64,000 bases of DNA from Lineus longissimus (GCF_910592395.1 NC_088310.1:9989501-10053500); one strand, 5' to 3'. Positions 56,901-64,000 are shown, counted from the stretch's first letter. Notes: generated by a model not told the origin, from the letters alone. A program made the numbers and translations.

Positions 56901-59900
56901 TAGTTCTTATTGGTAGGTTAGGTTGGTTGACATCTGGCCGCTGCCTCGGTTTCTCCTGAATCGACTGAGAGGTCATGGGCTGGAAAAAAAGAGGAAAACA
57001 GTTACAGAACATAGCAAGTTAAAGAGAAAAGTTACGGCATGGTTTTTAAAAAAAATGTTTTTGCCCAAATATGTGACCCGCTCTACCAAAACTAGGCGCT
57101 TGTCACATCTGAACTTGACAGGTTGATACGGACTTGTTGTTCATTTCCCTATTGTAGACCTTTTGTGAAATGTGACCAAATCAGTTTGTAATAGATTTCA
57201 CAAAAGGTCTACAATAGGGAAATGAACAACAAGTCTGTATCAACCTGTCAAGTTCAGATGCGACAAGCGCCTAGTTTTGGTAGAGCGAGTCACATATACT
57301 GTTTTTTATACATGCGTTTTTCTTTATGCAGGTAAATTTAGAGGTATGGACTGTCTCATGATAATAATCATTAGTAACAAAACTCCAGGGGATCATAGAA
57401 CTCAGGTATGAAAATCTGTATCTTGGTTGAAATTGGCAAAGGGTGCACAGTCAAACATGAACTTAGAAGCGTGTAACTTTCAACTGTAATGCATTAACCA
57501 ATTTTAATAATCATAATAATAATAATCATGAGACTTATATAGCGCTAAATCCAACTGGTTTCAGTCGCTCAAAGTGCTTCACATTATTACCCCCAGCTAT
57601 TGGCCTGTACATTCGTGATTCAAGCTCTACTCTCTGGGAGTATCACAGGTCCGAGCTACAGCTATACAGAGCTCAGGGCTAACATTCATAGTTTGCCATC
57701 CCTGCCAGCCAGGTACCATTTACTCCTGGGTGGAGAGAAGCAAATAGGGTAAAGTGCCTTGCTCAAGGACACAAAGACGAAACCGCGGTAACCCTTCCCG
57801 AGAAACAAACCCACGACCTCCTGATTATGAGCCCAGTGCTCTAACCACTACACCACTGATCTTCCCTAAATTTTGCCAGCAAACGCCATATATTTAAAAT
57901 GCACGGCCTATCGAAAATCAGCACAGTCACCAACTTCCAGCTTCGCGAACATTTCCCGGTTTACAATGTTAACGGTATCTGAATGAAAAAAAAGTAACTT
58001 ACCGGTATGTCTGGTATTTCAAATGGCACCTCCTTTCCTTTGCTCATCAGTGTTTTGCCTAGGTAGCGCAGCGTTCTGCCTCTCGGGTTGAGGTTTTCCT
58101 CTTCCATCACACTGAGGACATTCAATGCTTTATCCATGTCGTTCTCCACACCTGTAATTACAACAGGATCAAGAACCTTGCTTCTAACTGAAATTAACTG
58201 GGCATCACACCCTGTTAAACTCTCGCTATGCCATCAAAACGCAAAATCAAACCAGCACCATCGGGAATACCAAATTCGATGGCCACCTAGTGGCCATATC
58301 AAATAGTTGATTTAGCTCAACACCAACAATTCAATTCGTCTGATTATCCCATTTGTTAAATAAATGAATAAATTATGTCATCACTATTTGTTGTATCATT
58401 TCATTTGGAGATGTAACTCCTTTGTGTGTTTTACTAGAGAATTTTAGTGACACCACAGTGTAAATGGTCTGAGGAAAACACAATTCACAAATCAGCAAGT
58501 TATAAACATATAAATGGAACCATCTCCTAAGTTTTCTAAGGTTTTTAAAACTTTTTTATTCAACATGTTTTTAAACGTTTTGATCCCAGGAGACGAAATT
58601 CACCAAAAACATTAACGCCTGTGGTTTGCATTAAACCTGTAAGAGGAATAAAGTCTGAAATCTGCTAAAAATTGGAAATTTGACACCCCTGCTTAAACCT
58701 TACTTACAATAACCCTTTATGAGCAAGAAGAGCAGGTGTTCTCTGTCCAGACTGAATAGTCCCTTTGTGACATTCACCAAACTTTCTAATTCCTTTATCT
58801 GAAACACAGAGGTCAGACATAAAATAAGACTGTCATCTTATAATGAAGGCATAAACATTTCATTAGGGAAAGCACAGCCTGCGATTTATTTCAGCAAATA
58901 GAACTCTCTTATCAGAGAAGTCGCATTTGACAAGGCCTAATCAGCAGGTTGATAAAATGATCATTGATAACGACCTTATGAGGAACCTGCACAACAAAAC
59001 CTGCAGGCAAGTGGACCATGGTTGTAATAAGAAAACCATTTCCCGGGTCAATGATTATTGAATATTTCATCCCTTAATTACTCTACATGTGGAAATAGCA
59101 CCAAAAATGTTGTTTTATTGGTCCTTAATTCGATTTTGATGAGCTTTAGGGAGAAAATCAACAAAACTTAAATTTTAATGGAAAATGCACTGGAAAGTGT
59201 ACTTTTTAGTACTGGTGCTGCCATCTGGATTTTTATTTCTGCAGGTTCCTCATTACCAGAGTAGATATTTGCCAGTTCTGGCACATCAATATTGAGCTGG
59301 TACTAGGTGGTTTTCCTTAAGCAAGTTCAGAAAAATCCCAAGCTGATGGATTCTGACACAATCTGAACACACCGGCCCCAGCCAATCTTCACCGCCTGAC
59401 TCGTCGTAGTGGAGTAGGCAAGATGCTTCTCTGGGAAAACGACAACAAGCCCTCTCATAAGGAAATTGGTCCATGACGTGACATCGTGGCCAAAATGACA
59501 AGACGTCAACATCATGGCGTTGCCAATCCTAACGTTGTGTTACATGTCACATGTGAACTTAGTAGGCCTAAAGACAACGCAAACCGCTGATAATGTAAAT
59601 GATGTCACATGAGATGACAGAGCCAGCAAATGACATCACAATGCAAGCACAATGATGGAATAGATCTCGCAAGATGTGATGGTTTTTGCAGCCGCTGTTT
59701 CATTCAGTTCGCTGTTCTTCTGATAAAACCTTCCCGCATTTGAGGCCAAAAAAAGTGTTCTGTTTCTGATTTCATGGTCCACTGAAAATTGATGCGGTCA
59801 TGCGTTTTTTTGTTTTTTCTGGGTCAATTTTTATTACTTTTGTAGGTGTATGTGGCGATTTCCAAACAGTAAAAACTTAGGTAAAACACTACAGATTGCC

Positions 59901-62900
59901 TACTTTTCAGCTTCAGCAATCAATTTTGACTAACAATATAATATCGTTCCATGTTTGTTCAGGTTTCTGCTATTGAGAAGATTGAATAGCAGAGAGCGGC
60001 CATGATCAATGCCCAGAGGGAAATTCTATAGGTCATTCAGCGTGTATAGTTCCAGAAAATGCCACGTGGCACTCGATATCGTCTGCTTGAAAATATTGAC
60101 GGAAAAAAAGAAAAAATATTGACGCGCAGGGGTTGGAACTGATGCGTGCGGAAACAGAACACTTTTTTTTGCCTAAGCCTTGAAAAGGTCTGGACTCACT
60201 ACGCCACTGTAAATCAAGGAGACCTACCTTCTTTCTGTTTATAAGCTGATTTCCATAGCTGTCTATTACGTCCATCATGGCGCGCATACCTGGGGTCTGT
60301 AGGAGGAGAAAATATATTTACGAAAATATATCACCGAAATTCTAAGAGGGAAGAGCTGGGTCTTGCTGATTTTAATAAGGAATTGTAAAAGGCCTTTGTG
60401 ACAGGATATCCTAGGCTGTAACGGAAGTATCATTTAATATCATTTTGATCGCAGCGGTCCTCGGTGTGTGGTAAAGTTTGATTTGAAGGCAAAAATTCAC
60501 TCTGAGGCCTTATAGATTAGAAATTGAAACCTCGCGGTTCGTTATAGGTTGTCTAGTCAATACAGCTGGATAGACCTCAAATTATATTTCAAACTTGCAG
60601 ATGCTGCCTCAGTTTTGGTTGCATTTTCAATTTACCGCAGTGGTCTTGATTAGACAACCAACGACCACCAGCTTGATATTTTGATATCAAACTTGTGGTC
60701 GTTAATCCCTTAATTTAACAGTGACGTGGGAGCATTTGCACCCTAACAGCCAGCAGGGGCTCCATGGTAAATAAGAAAAGTGACATAAGCGGAATAGGTC
60801 ATCAACTGATGTTGGGGAGGGGGCTGATATAATTAAATAGGTTGCAAAACAAAAGCAAACTGAATGGACTAAAGGTATTTTGATGATCACACCAGTCCGT
60901 TGCGCTGAATAAAAAATGTACAGCGTAGAATCATGGGAATCCCCTCCAAGTTTTTCTAAAATCAGGACTGGGCCATCTGCTGCAGCCGGAACAAAGTTCT
61001 AACGTGTACTCTATAACTCGCACAGATGTGAGATCAGACGACGGAAAATGGTTGCTCGCAGCAGTGCGAGATTATTCCTTAAAGGTTTAAGCACAGTAGC
61101 CATCAAACCATGTAGAAAAATATTATCTTAGGCACCTTAAAATCAAGATTTAAACCTGAGGCATTGGGGGGGGGGGGGGGGGGGGTGAGGGGCTATTCGA
61201 CAGCTGCAGATGCCATACCTCCAAGATCCTCCTTGCCTGCGATTCCTTCCCACATTCCACAAAGCTAAAGAACAAATGATGCAAGGCCTGCATCTCTCCA
61301 AGACTTGAGCTGGCAATGTCCATTACTGAAAATGTGACGAGTGTATAAAAGAGTCAAGCGTTAGTTCATTCGTAAATGACATGTCCACATCGTTTTGGGC
61401 TCTGGAGTGCAAACTACTGGTCAGATTTCAGTTTTGTTTTTATTGATCTGATTCTCACAAGCGAAGAGGATTTTTAAATTTTAGTAACCAGAAAATAAAA
61501 TTTTGTAAAAAACTTGGCCCATACAGGTGACCACTACCCAAAACTACCATTGTGTTCTGTTTACATCTTGTGGAAATGGGTGGTAATATCACAATACAAG
61601 GTTTTGCATTTGATGAAGGGCGTTTAAGTGTCTACCGACCCAAATTTCTCTTGAGAACGTCTTTTGTCCAGACGACCCCAAAGAACCAGATCGACTTTAC
61701 CAGTGTAGCATTCCATTCATTTCAACCCTTTAAAACCCAAGTTTCCACAGAAATACCACCCAATAAAGCCTGAATATCACAAGCCTCACAAAGCTGTAAT
61801 AAGTGTTTTAAGTAAAGGGGTGCCGAATAACTTTCTGTGACTACAGTCAAGATTGGGCAAATAGAGAGGTTTCCTTTTTGGTCGACTGAAGTCGAGATCA
61901 GGCTTCAAAGGGTTAATGTGACTAACCTTCCTGTAGCTTCTCCGGACTCTCTTTCTCGATCAGCCGTTTAAAGATGTCTTCAACCCTGGGTGTTCTTCTG
62001 TACTGCTTGTTACAGTAGGTCACTGCTTGTACTGCTCCGTCGATATCATCCCTGGAAAAGTTAACAACTTAACCTCTTGAATCCCAAAACTTGAAAATCC
62101 CGGGATCCCAGGCAGGTCACAAGGTTGTGAAATTGGGTCTGACTTTCATGATGTATAGGGCCCGCATACAACCGCAAAAGTCCAGTACCGAGGCGCCATC
62201 TACCCAGGTATGCTCTAACTGACCCTACTGTACATCAAACACGCTAAAACAAGCAATAAACTAGTGTCCCAGCTCAAGGGAATAAAAATATCACTGAGAC
62301 CGACATGTCGGTCGTTGGGAAAAAATGTTATATCAAAATGATTGACTGGTCGGTCACCGGGATTCAAGAGGTTAAAGTGGCTCGTACTCATCAGAGAAAA
62401 GTCGTCAATCCATATACAGTAGAACCTCTCTATTAAGGACACCCTCGAGACTGACCAGTGCTGTCCTTAATAGAGAGGTGTCCTCATTAGAGAGGTCAAA
62501 TTGAATGGAAACAAAAAATTTGGGACCAAAACTAGTGTCCTTACTAGAGAGGTTGTCCTTAATAGAGAGGTGTCCGCTAAGGGAGTTTCCACTGTATTTT
62601 CAAAATAGTAGCATGTTAAAAGGATTCAATGCTTAGTGCAGTTATTATAGTTCATCAGTTCACTCCTAGGTGGCCAAATCTGCTTCATCCCGTCCTGACA
62701 CCTGGAGGCAACTCAAGAACTAAAATCTTTTATCAGTTAAGAGCAGTAGGAAGGATTTTCTGGAGACTTATGTCAACTGTTTTTACTGGAACTTACTACT
62801 GCATAAGAGCATTTTACTCTGCCTCCAGAATGTTTTCACAAATTCGAAAACTAAGCCTCTTTTTGGACTTGGCCCAGGGCCTAGGCTTTTTGTTTCATTC

Positions 62901-63185
62901 AAAGGGCACTGTCAAACCGTCACAAATGCTAACCGTGCAAACAAACTTACTTGTCTAGATATCCTTTGACATAAGCCTGAAGTAGACTGTAGCAGCCAGT
63001 CTTAATGTAACCACATTCAAACAGGGTCTTCATGAGCTCCACTGGGGCTTCCATCTGCCCGGCGGCTTGGCAGTTCTCAATCAGTCTGATACAGTGATCA
63101 TCATGCACGTAGCTCTCTGCCATGTCCTTCTCTTTCATGTAAGATTGGTTTTTGGCATGGTAATCCCGCAAGGAGGAGACCGCGG
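39509..63185 (-). CDS. LRPPRC: LRPPRC-like PPR protein, C-terminal ~600 codons (15 exons, 5' part off the right edge)
   Basis: Fifteen minus-strand exons join in one frame with GT..AG at every boundary: 63185-62951, 62051-61927, 61325-61219, 60296-60228, 58798-58708, 58151-58003, 56979-56813, 56254-56181, 54954-54822, 52766-52648, 51809-51697, 49341-49273, 48996-48906, 48620-48478, 39616-39509 (1,793 nt). The product is helical and PPR-like: MEAPVELMKTLFECGY, DMDKALNVLSVMEEENL, NDWHGALGVLEKVKNDG and similar repeats. The spacing and the VPFEIPDIP segment resemble LRPPRC, the mitochondrial mRNA-binding PPR protein that with SLIRP stabilises mitochondrial transcripts. Human LRPPRC has about 1,394 residues, so this is roughly its C-terminal 40 percent. 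The last exon adds a Ser/Asp-rich tail. Assignment rests on repeat architecture and recalled family resemblance; another long animal PPR protein is possible. Confidence 0.75.
39794..40052. repeat. Foldback sequence, ~90-bp inverted arms
   Basis: 39794-39884 (ATTCAAACATTCCAGGTGG ..) and 39957-40052 (its reverse complement, .. CCACCTGGAATGTTTGAAT) flank a 70-bp loop. Probably a MITE or a local inversion duplication. Confidence 0.8.
40060..40490. other. Intronic, no feature recognised
   Basis: Non-coding part of the long LRPPRC-like intron. Confidence 0.4.
40497..41120. mobile_element. Non-autonomous PIF/Harbinger-type element, TAA target duplication
   Basis: The ends TGCCGCATTCACACTAG and CTAGTGTGAACGCAGCA are inverted, and further inside ATTTAAACCG pairs with CGGTTTAAAT. 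TAA flanks both sides (40494-40496, 41121-41123). The interior repeats TTAATCCGCAT-like motifs. A short frame from about 40823 (MMSDTGDHGRK) may be a remnant of a parent gene. Confidence 0.75.
41125..42190. other. Intronic; element start and a short minisatellite
   Basis: 41307-41340 (GAGGCCCAAGGGCCTGGCGC then TCAGCTGAAATGG) looks like the left end of the same kind of repeat as 52884-54025. 41807-41888 holds four imperfect 21-24-bp units containing GGCAGATATTTG. No gene. Confidence 0.45.
42195..42614. mobile_element. MITE with ~55-bp terminal inverted repeats
   Basis: AGCCCGTTACACACGAGGGA begins the left end, and its reverse complement closes the right end at 42614. The match continues inward through TTCTCA.CAACTTAGTT. 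About 420 bp, non-coding. Confidence 0.8.
42991..43235 (+). repeat. Left terminal inverted repeat of the PHD-OTU-FLYWCH element
   Basis: Repeated (G)TCGTTTCG(C/T)TACATGG-type units separated by short spacers (GTGGAGTC, GGTAGGTC). Matches 46563-46806 on the other strand. Confidence 0.9.
43290..44222 (+). mobile_element. 5'-truncated Jockey/CR1-like LINE nested in the transposon
   Basis: 43294-43866 encodes the C-terminal part of a non-LTR RT: NNLGVIIDNKLTMSKHF, then SIYKTMIRPIMEYAPLA and LRTRAYKIAYGIPKS, ending PIGRTLRL. A ~350-nt 3' UTR follows, with AATAAA near 44199 and an AACAACAACATC tail. The catalytic YADD region is missing. It lies between the left TIR and the ORF, so it inserted into the transposon. 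Confidence 0.85.
44282..46018 (+). CDS. PHD finger - OTU cysteine protease - FLYWCH protein encoded by the transposon
   Basis: Uninterrupted 578-codon frame. Residues ~8-60 form a PHD-type zinc finger (CGDCKRQC..CEGCSLWFHAKC..WCTRC). Residues ~140-290 resemble an OTU deubiquitinase: PGDGDCLYHAVS supplies the catalytic Asp and Cys, and TPSHFVPLL the His. A basic NKRKRKV stretch (~308) could be a nuclear signal. A Pro/Thr/Ser-rich acidic linker follows. Residues ~479-545 form a FLYWCH finger (GYTYNVMRRR..WQCTIR..PCRAMV..HNHQ). PHD binds histone tails, OTU removes ubiquitin and FLYWCH binds DNA in known families; for this protein all are inferred. Start ATG follows AAGC at 44278-44281. The last ~25 residues are encoded by a G-rich repeat, so the original C-terminus may be lost. 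Intact despite an apparently transposase-less element. Confidence 0.85.
   Translation: MPKRNSYPCGDCKRQCISDVIFCEGCSLWFHAKCQGLPGPIFEELGKLPLEYWCTRCVTLTSDPNAYNFGASLQRFFIGITPDLLRAAARREQILLRRNVGPIAVPPQGFTAMYQENVHAIDTNAQRILEKSGGVRNRLPVSIPGDGDCLYHAVSVALCGDTSLSKTPELRVRTAIELILHRDFYIKQNVDPVWDALTQSFDDACSDCLRSNESSAWCFHALASVVGRSIVSMYPPMNGHMDPAVRRLSTTFVPRTSKNRGTNAAIHILWSSGSAAFNRGTWTPSHFVPLLKVDNKRKGTLVHDEQPNKRKRKVMTSSPTTADPPAPPTIDISAVSDPTADVVTNPLRQSPPPMIDDSPDSTGTADVTTPRENPPPMMDMDVSTTLCESPSPPMREISAAASPDPTANVSMYLFRDITPPSPTHASTLLEDETLPRGDQTYNVRPDVRIPEINESSIEEPSSISPAAEDFELTFQIVDVGTKRSRNKLIDSHGYTYNVMRRRNNNITTDWQCTIRPKHNPCRAMVTQKGDQFIVGKKAHNHQAQPGAAVVSKIKTYVDGGGFGGCPPIVTAVVVRACT
45943..46195 (+). repeat. 127-bp tandem duplication with G-tract/C-tract hairpins
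   Basis: Two copies start AAAACCTATGTCGACGG. Each contains GGGGTTTGGGGGG..CCCCCC twice, a motif able to form hairpins or G-quadruplexes. It overlaps the end of the PHD-OTU-FLYWCH frame. A related motif occurs at 36170-36320. Confidence 0.9.
46563..46806 (-). repeat. Right terminal inverted repeat of the PHD-OTU-FLYWCH element
   Basis: Reverse complement of 42991-43235, with CCATGTAGCGAAACGAC units. Just before it, 46447-46470 is a (GAT)n microsatellite. Confidence 0.9.
46817..48470. other. Intronic; element end with GGAT microsatellite
   Basis: Mostly featureless. 48250-48337 has (GGAT)n followed by GACGGACACC and a GCTGACTTTGTCAGCTGAGC-AAAAA hairpin end, the same kind of terminus as at 53990-54025. 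It may be the right end of the element that starts at 41307, with the transposon at 43-46.8 kb inside it. Confidence 0.4.
48478..48620 (-). CDS. LRPPRC: LRPPRC-like exon 14
   Basis: TGTTTTTAG precedes GQQNDWHGALGVLEKVKND; the exon ends NEQTVPWQ before GTAAGT. Phase 1 in, phase 0 out. An 8.9-kb intron follows. Confidence 0.85.
48906..48996 (-). CDS. LRPPRC: LRPPRC-like exon 13
   Basis: CTTATTGCAG precedes EDLLQYFIDEVSKNNRSNKA; the exon ends YLLGLK before GTACGT. Phase 0 in, phase 1 out. Confidence 0.85.
49026..49154. mobile_element. Tc1-type MITE, truncated copy
   Basis: Begins GTAGAACCTCTCTAT and matches the first two-thirds of the 178-bp family seen at 54610, 62417 and 63290. Confidence 0.8.
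49273..49341 (-). CDS. LRPPRC: LRPPRC-like exon 12 (69 nt)
   Basis: TTATTTCAG precedes RYPGLSNVLRIAGPCGAAKN; the donor is GTAAGT. Phase 0 on both sides. Confidence 0.85.
49345..50615. other. Intronic, no feature recognised
   Basis: Non-coding. Confidence 0.4.
50620..50705 (+). mobile_element. 3' end of a LINE/SINE with (ATA)n tail
   Basis: AAAGCGCC..TTAGGGCGCTATATAAAT followed by (AAT)n. GCGCTATATAAA next to a short-repeat tail is a common SINE/LINE 3' end. Confidence 0.65.
50915..51685. repeat. 42-bp minisatellite abutting an exon of the LRPPRC-like gene
   Basis: About 18 units of GCTGGAACCACCCTAACAGG + GATTGCTCTTCATGCGAATCAT, with some shortened units. Forty-two is divisible by three, so long frames (e.g. 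276 residues on +) stay open, but they are repeats and not genes. The right end lies about 12 nt from the exon 11 donor. Confidence 0.95.
51697..51809 (-). CDS. LRPPRC: LRPPRC-like exon 11
   Basis: TTCTTTCAG precedes VEELILSAGDEGKLAVVSNL; the exon ends TELLQ before GTAAGG. A 42-bp minisatellite starts within about 20 nt of this donor. Confidence 0.85.
52195..52552 (+). mobile_element. LINE 3' end with (GATT)n tail
   Basis: The frame reads FVHKCINGRAPVYLAELLKR, PTRPLRSQ, SAPRLWNGL and FKRHLKTELYRKYC then stop, the classic C-terminus of CR1/L2/Rex-like RTs. After a short 3' UTR comes (TTGA)n at 52532-52552. Confidence 0.9.
52648..52766 (-). CDS. LRPPRC: LRPPRC-like exon 10
   Basis: TTTTTTGCAG precedes GAPEKLLDKMTANKMNLGKY; the exon ends TMFSQ before GTTAGT. 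Phase 2 in, phase 1 out. Confidence 0.85.
52884..54025 (+). repeat. Element with three ~305-bp tandem units, (ACG)n tract and hairpin end
   Basis: GACCTCTGTGACCTTGA recurs at about 53018, 53332 and 53632, each followed by the same blocks (GGTCAAAT, TTGGTGCCAATCGGGCAAG, AAACTTCGGT, GAAACGTGCC). The left end is GGCCAGGGCC..GCTCACCT. The right end has a ~50-bp (GAC)n tract (53913-53967) and the hairpin GCTCACCTCTGCTAAGAGGTGAGC. Non-coding; the arginine-rich frame across the GAC tract is an artefact. Confidence 0.8.
54030..54600. other. Intronic, no feature recognised
   Basis: Non-coding. Confidence 0.4.
54610..54787. mobile_element. Tc1-type MITE, full length, TA flanks
   Basis: CAGTAGAACCTC .. 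GAGGTTTTACTG, 178 bp, flanked by TA on both sides. The interior repeats TCTCTATTAAGGACAC and its complement. Confidence 0.9.
54822..54954 (-). CDS. LRPPRC: LRPPRC-like exon 9
   Basis: CTTTCAG precedes ALQFLLYDLAEIGEVETLEQ. Two overlapping donors exist: GTGTAC (exon end 54824) and GTACGT (exon end 54822). Only the second keeps frame with exon 10, so it is chosen. Confidence 0.8.
55130..55426. mobile_element. MITE with AATGAGGAACCTGCA ends, copy 1
   Basis: Perfect 15-bp terminal inverted repeats; about 297 bp. The interior closely matches 58977-59254 (TCAATGATTATTGAATATTT, GTACTGGTGCTGCCATCTGG). Confidence 0.9.
55430..56015. other. Intronic, no feature recognised
   Basis: Chance open frames only. 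Confidence 0.4.
56021..56457. repeat. 120-bp direct duplication flanking exon 8
   Basis: 56021-56140 and 56333-56457 match closely (GTGTTTTCCTTGTACCACCA .. AAAAACATGCTTAATGTTTTT). The exon at 56181-56254 lies between them, present once. Confidence 0.85.
56181..56254 (-). CDS. LRPPRC: LRPPRC-like exon 8
   Basis: CATTTCCAG precedes SIGGSFRLEFINEIARVLHQ; the donor is GTAAGT. It is flanked on both sides by the two copies of a 120-bp intronic duplication (56021 and 56333). Confidence 0.85.
56813..56979 (-). CDS. LRPPRC: LRPPRC-like exon 7
   Basis: TTTTTTTCCAG precedes PMTSQSIQEKPRQRPD, a low-complexity linker. LTPTEKEVVQQLSSGGIG then opens the next helical repeats. Phase 0 in, phase 2 out. Confidence 0.85.
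57070..57297. mobile_element. Near-perfect palindromic MITE
   Basis: Two ~100-bp arms (TATGTGACCCGCTCTACCAA .. and its complement) around a ~23-bp spacer. Differences between arms are few (e.g. ACATCTG against GCATCTG). Ends in TATGTGAC/GTCACATA. Confidence 0.9.
57502..57862 (-). mobile_element. tRNA-derived SINE
   Basis: On the minus strand the 5' head reads GTGTAGTGGTTAGAGCACTG then GGCTCATAATCAGGAGGTCG and TGGGTTTG, i.e. an A-box-like and a decayed B-box-like region of a tRNA. The body ends in AGCGCTATATAAGTC and an (ATT)n tail. About 360 bp. The tRNA-like head does not close as a functional tRNA. Confidence 0.85.
58003..58151 (-). CDS. LRPPRC: LRPPRC-like exon 6
   Basis: Encodes CVENDMDKALNVLSVM through KEVPFEIPDIP, ending at GTAAGT. 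The PPR helix pair followed by a proline-bearing VPFEIPDIP segment is the most family-like stretch in this gene. Confidence 0.85.
58708..58798 (-). CDS. LRPPRC: LRPPRC-like exon 5
   Basis: TGTTTCAG precedes IKELESLVNVTKGLF; the exon ends LLIKGY before GTAAGT. Phase 0 in, phase 1 out. Confidence 0.85.
58977..59254. mobile_element. MITE with ATGAGGAACCTGCA ends, copy 2
   Basis: Second member of the family at 55130, about 278 bp, same orientation. Confidence 0.9.
59738..60176. repeat. Possible MITE with ~25-bp inverted ends
   Basis: GGCCAAAAAAAGTGTTCTGT and CAGAACACTTTTTTTTGCC are inverted, ~440 bp apart. No internal structure noted. Confidence 0.5.
60228..60296 (-). CDS. LRPPRC: LRPPRC-like exon 4 (69 nt)
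   Basis: TCCTCCTACAG precedes TPGMRAMMDVIDSYGNQLI; the exon ends NRKK before GTAGGT. Phase 0 on both sides. Confidence 0.85.
60661..60704. repeat. Short imperfect hairpin
   Basis: ACGACCACCAGCTTGATAT and its near complement ATATCAAACTTGTGGTCGT meet over a TTTTG loop. It lies inside the intron between exons 3 and 4. Confidence 0.5.
61219..61325 (-). CDS. LRPPRC: LRPPRC-like exon 3
   Basis: ACATTTTCAG precedes VMDIASSSLGEMQALHHLFF; the exon ends RRILE before GTATGG. Phase 1 in, phase 0 out. Confidence 0.85.
61330..61920. other. Intronic, no feature recognised
   Basis: Non-coding; a G homopolymer of about 19 lies in the neighbouring intron at 61166-61185. Confidence 0.4.
61927..62051 (-). CDS. 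LRPPRC: LRPPRC-like exon 2
   Basis: The acceptor CTTTTCCAG precedes DDIDGAVQAVTYCNKQY; the exon ends KLQE before GTTAGT. Phase 2 in, phase 1 out. Confidence 0.85.
62417..62594. mobile_element. Tc1-type MITE, full length, TA flanks
   Basis: 178 bp, CAGTAGAACCTCTC .. TTTCCACTG, TA on both sides, inverted relative to the copy at 54610. Confidence 0.9.
62951..63185 (-). CDS. LRPPRC: LRPPRC-like exon 1 of 15 in this window
   Basis: The acceptor CCTCCTTCCAG is at 63186 and the donor GTAAGT at 62950. It encodes 77 codons (AVSSLRDYHAK .. AYVKGYLD) with a PPR-like LIENCQAAGQMEAPVELMK. It enters in phase 1, so at least one more exon lies beyond; I see none between 63190 and 64000. Confidence 0.85.
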
Positions 63186-63289
63186 CTGGAAGGAGGAGAA
63201 GTCCAGATTGTCATAAAAAATGTCAACCAAAAAAATTAAAAAAATTAAAAAGATCAAAATATGGTATCATGTTTCTCACTTATGAACTA

Positions 63290-63466
63290 CAGTAGAATCT
63301 CTCCATCAAGGACACCATCGGGACTGACAAGTGCTGTCCTAATAGAGAGGTGTTTTGATTAGAGAGGTCAAATTGAATAGAAACAGCCAATTTGGGACCA
63401 AAACTAGTGTCCTCAATAGAGAGGTTGTCCTTACTAGAGAGGTGTCTGCTAAGGGAGGTTCTACTG
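63290..63466. mobile_element. Tc1-type MITE, full length, TA flanks
   Basis: 177 bp, CAGTAGAATCTCTCC .. GGTTCTACTG, TA on both sides, same orientation as the copy at 62417. Confidence 0.9.
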
Positions 63467-63469
63467 TAT

Positions 63470-64000
63470 GTGTTAATGAATAACATTAGCAAAGGGATGC
63501 CTTGGGCTGTTATGAGGTTGAAAGTGACGGGACAAAATAATGACATTGACTTACTAACAGTGCAGCGCAACACCACACTAAGCATGATTGATCATGCCAC
63601 AATGAAGGAAGTTTCTTTTTTCAGGTTTAATGTCGTAATCATTGCATTCTACTACTATTAACTACTGTACTTTCAGTAGTGCTAAAACAACACCAGAATT
63701 TATCTTCAAAACTAGTGAATAATTTCCTTTGAAACTGGTGTAGAAGACCAAAAGTAACCTGGTCATAACATGGTCAAATGGAGCACGGTTGCGAACTGTT
63801 TAAGTTGACCAGCTCTCTTTTTAACTTAGGTCATTGGTTGGGACCCAATTTTGTTACCTTTTTGTACTTCACAGGTTGACCTTAGGCCTCAGGTGAGCGC
63901 TTAAATGATGGCCGCTGCTTAGGACTCCAGAGTGGCTCAGTGAAAAACTGGTTGGTAGAAAGCGCAATAGATGATTCCAAGGCTGGCAGTCACGTTTCGT
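63470..64000. other. Presumed intron of the LRPPRC-like gene
   Basis: No exon or repeat recognised up to the window edge. Confidence 0.4.

Noticed and set aside
57790-57862. Possible tRNA gene
   Set aside because: A-box-like and B-box-like similarity is present, but the B box is decayed, no cloverleaf closes, and a SINE body and (ATT)n tail follow.

Overview
This window is eukaryotic, from an intron-rich animal genome, probably a marine invertebrate (deuterostome or lophotrochozoan; the sequence alone does not decide). The evidence is canonical GT..AG introns with pyrimidine tracts, abundant TA- and TAA-flanked MITEs, several LINE clades, a BEL/Pao retroelement, a tRNA-derived SINE and long satellites. 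Most of the DNA is transposon-derived. Two host genes can be reconstructed exon by exon.

Region by region. (1) 1-9.2 kb: decayed LINEs on both strands, one of them split by a MITE; a pogo-like DDE transposase gene with introns at 4.88-6.52 kb; and an inverted-repeat element at 6.86-7.72 kb. (2) 10.38-13.86 kb, + strand: a small secreted protein gene with a signal peptide and two PAN/apple-like cysteine-rich domains joined by 18- and 21-nt microexons; every intron is phase 1. (3) 14.4-18.3 kb: a LINE endonuclease relic split by a second MITE, then a long, frame-broken LINE on the minus strand. (4) 19-24.2 kb: a foldback element with 9-bp flanking repeats, then three back-to-back satellites (units of 89, 68 and 21 bp), bracketed by inverted copies of an 85-bp sequence. 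(5) 24.85-37.6 kb: a BEL/Pao gag-pol frame interrupted only by three in-frame stop codons, lying between two LTR-like direct repeats, with a palindromic PIF/Harbinger derivative (TAA target duplication) in between. (6) 39.2-64 kb, minus strand: fifteen exons encoding the C-terminal ~600 codons of a long PPR-type protein that resembles LRPPRC; splice phases agree throughout. The 5' part of this gene lies beyond the right edge.

The last LRPPRC-like intron is 8.9 kb and holds what I consider the most interesting object. It is a 3.8-kb DNA transposon (42991-46806) with ~245-bp terminal inverted repeats built of short degenerate sub-repeats and flanked by a 10-bp direct repeat. It carries one intact ORF encoding a PHD finger, an OTU-type cysteine protease, a nuclear-localisation-like stretch and a FLYWCH zinc finger, with no recognisable transposase. 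A 5'-truncated LINE is nested inside it. The other LRPPRC-like introns hold several MITE families, a 42-bp minisatellite that abuts a splice donor, a tRNA-SINE and a triplicated ~305-bp element.
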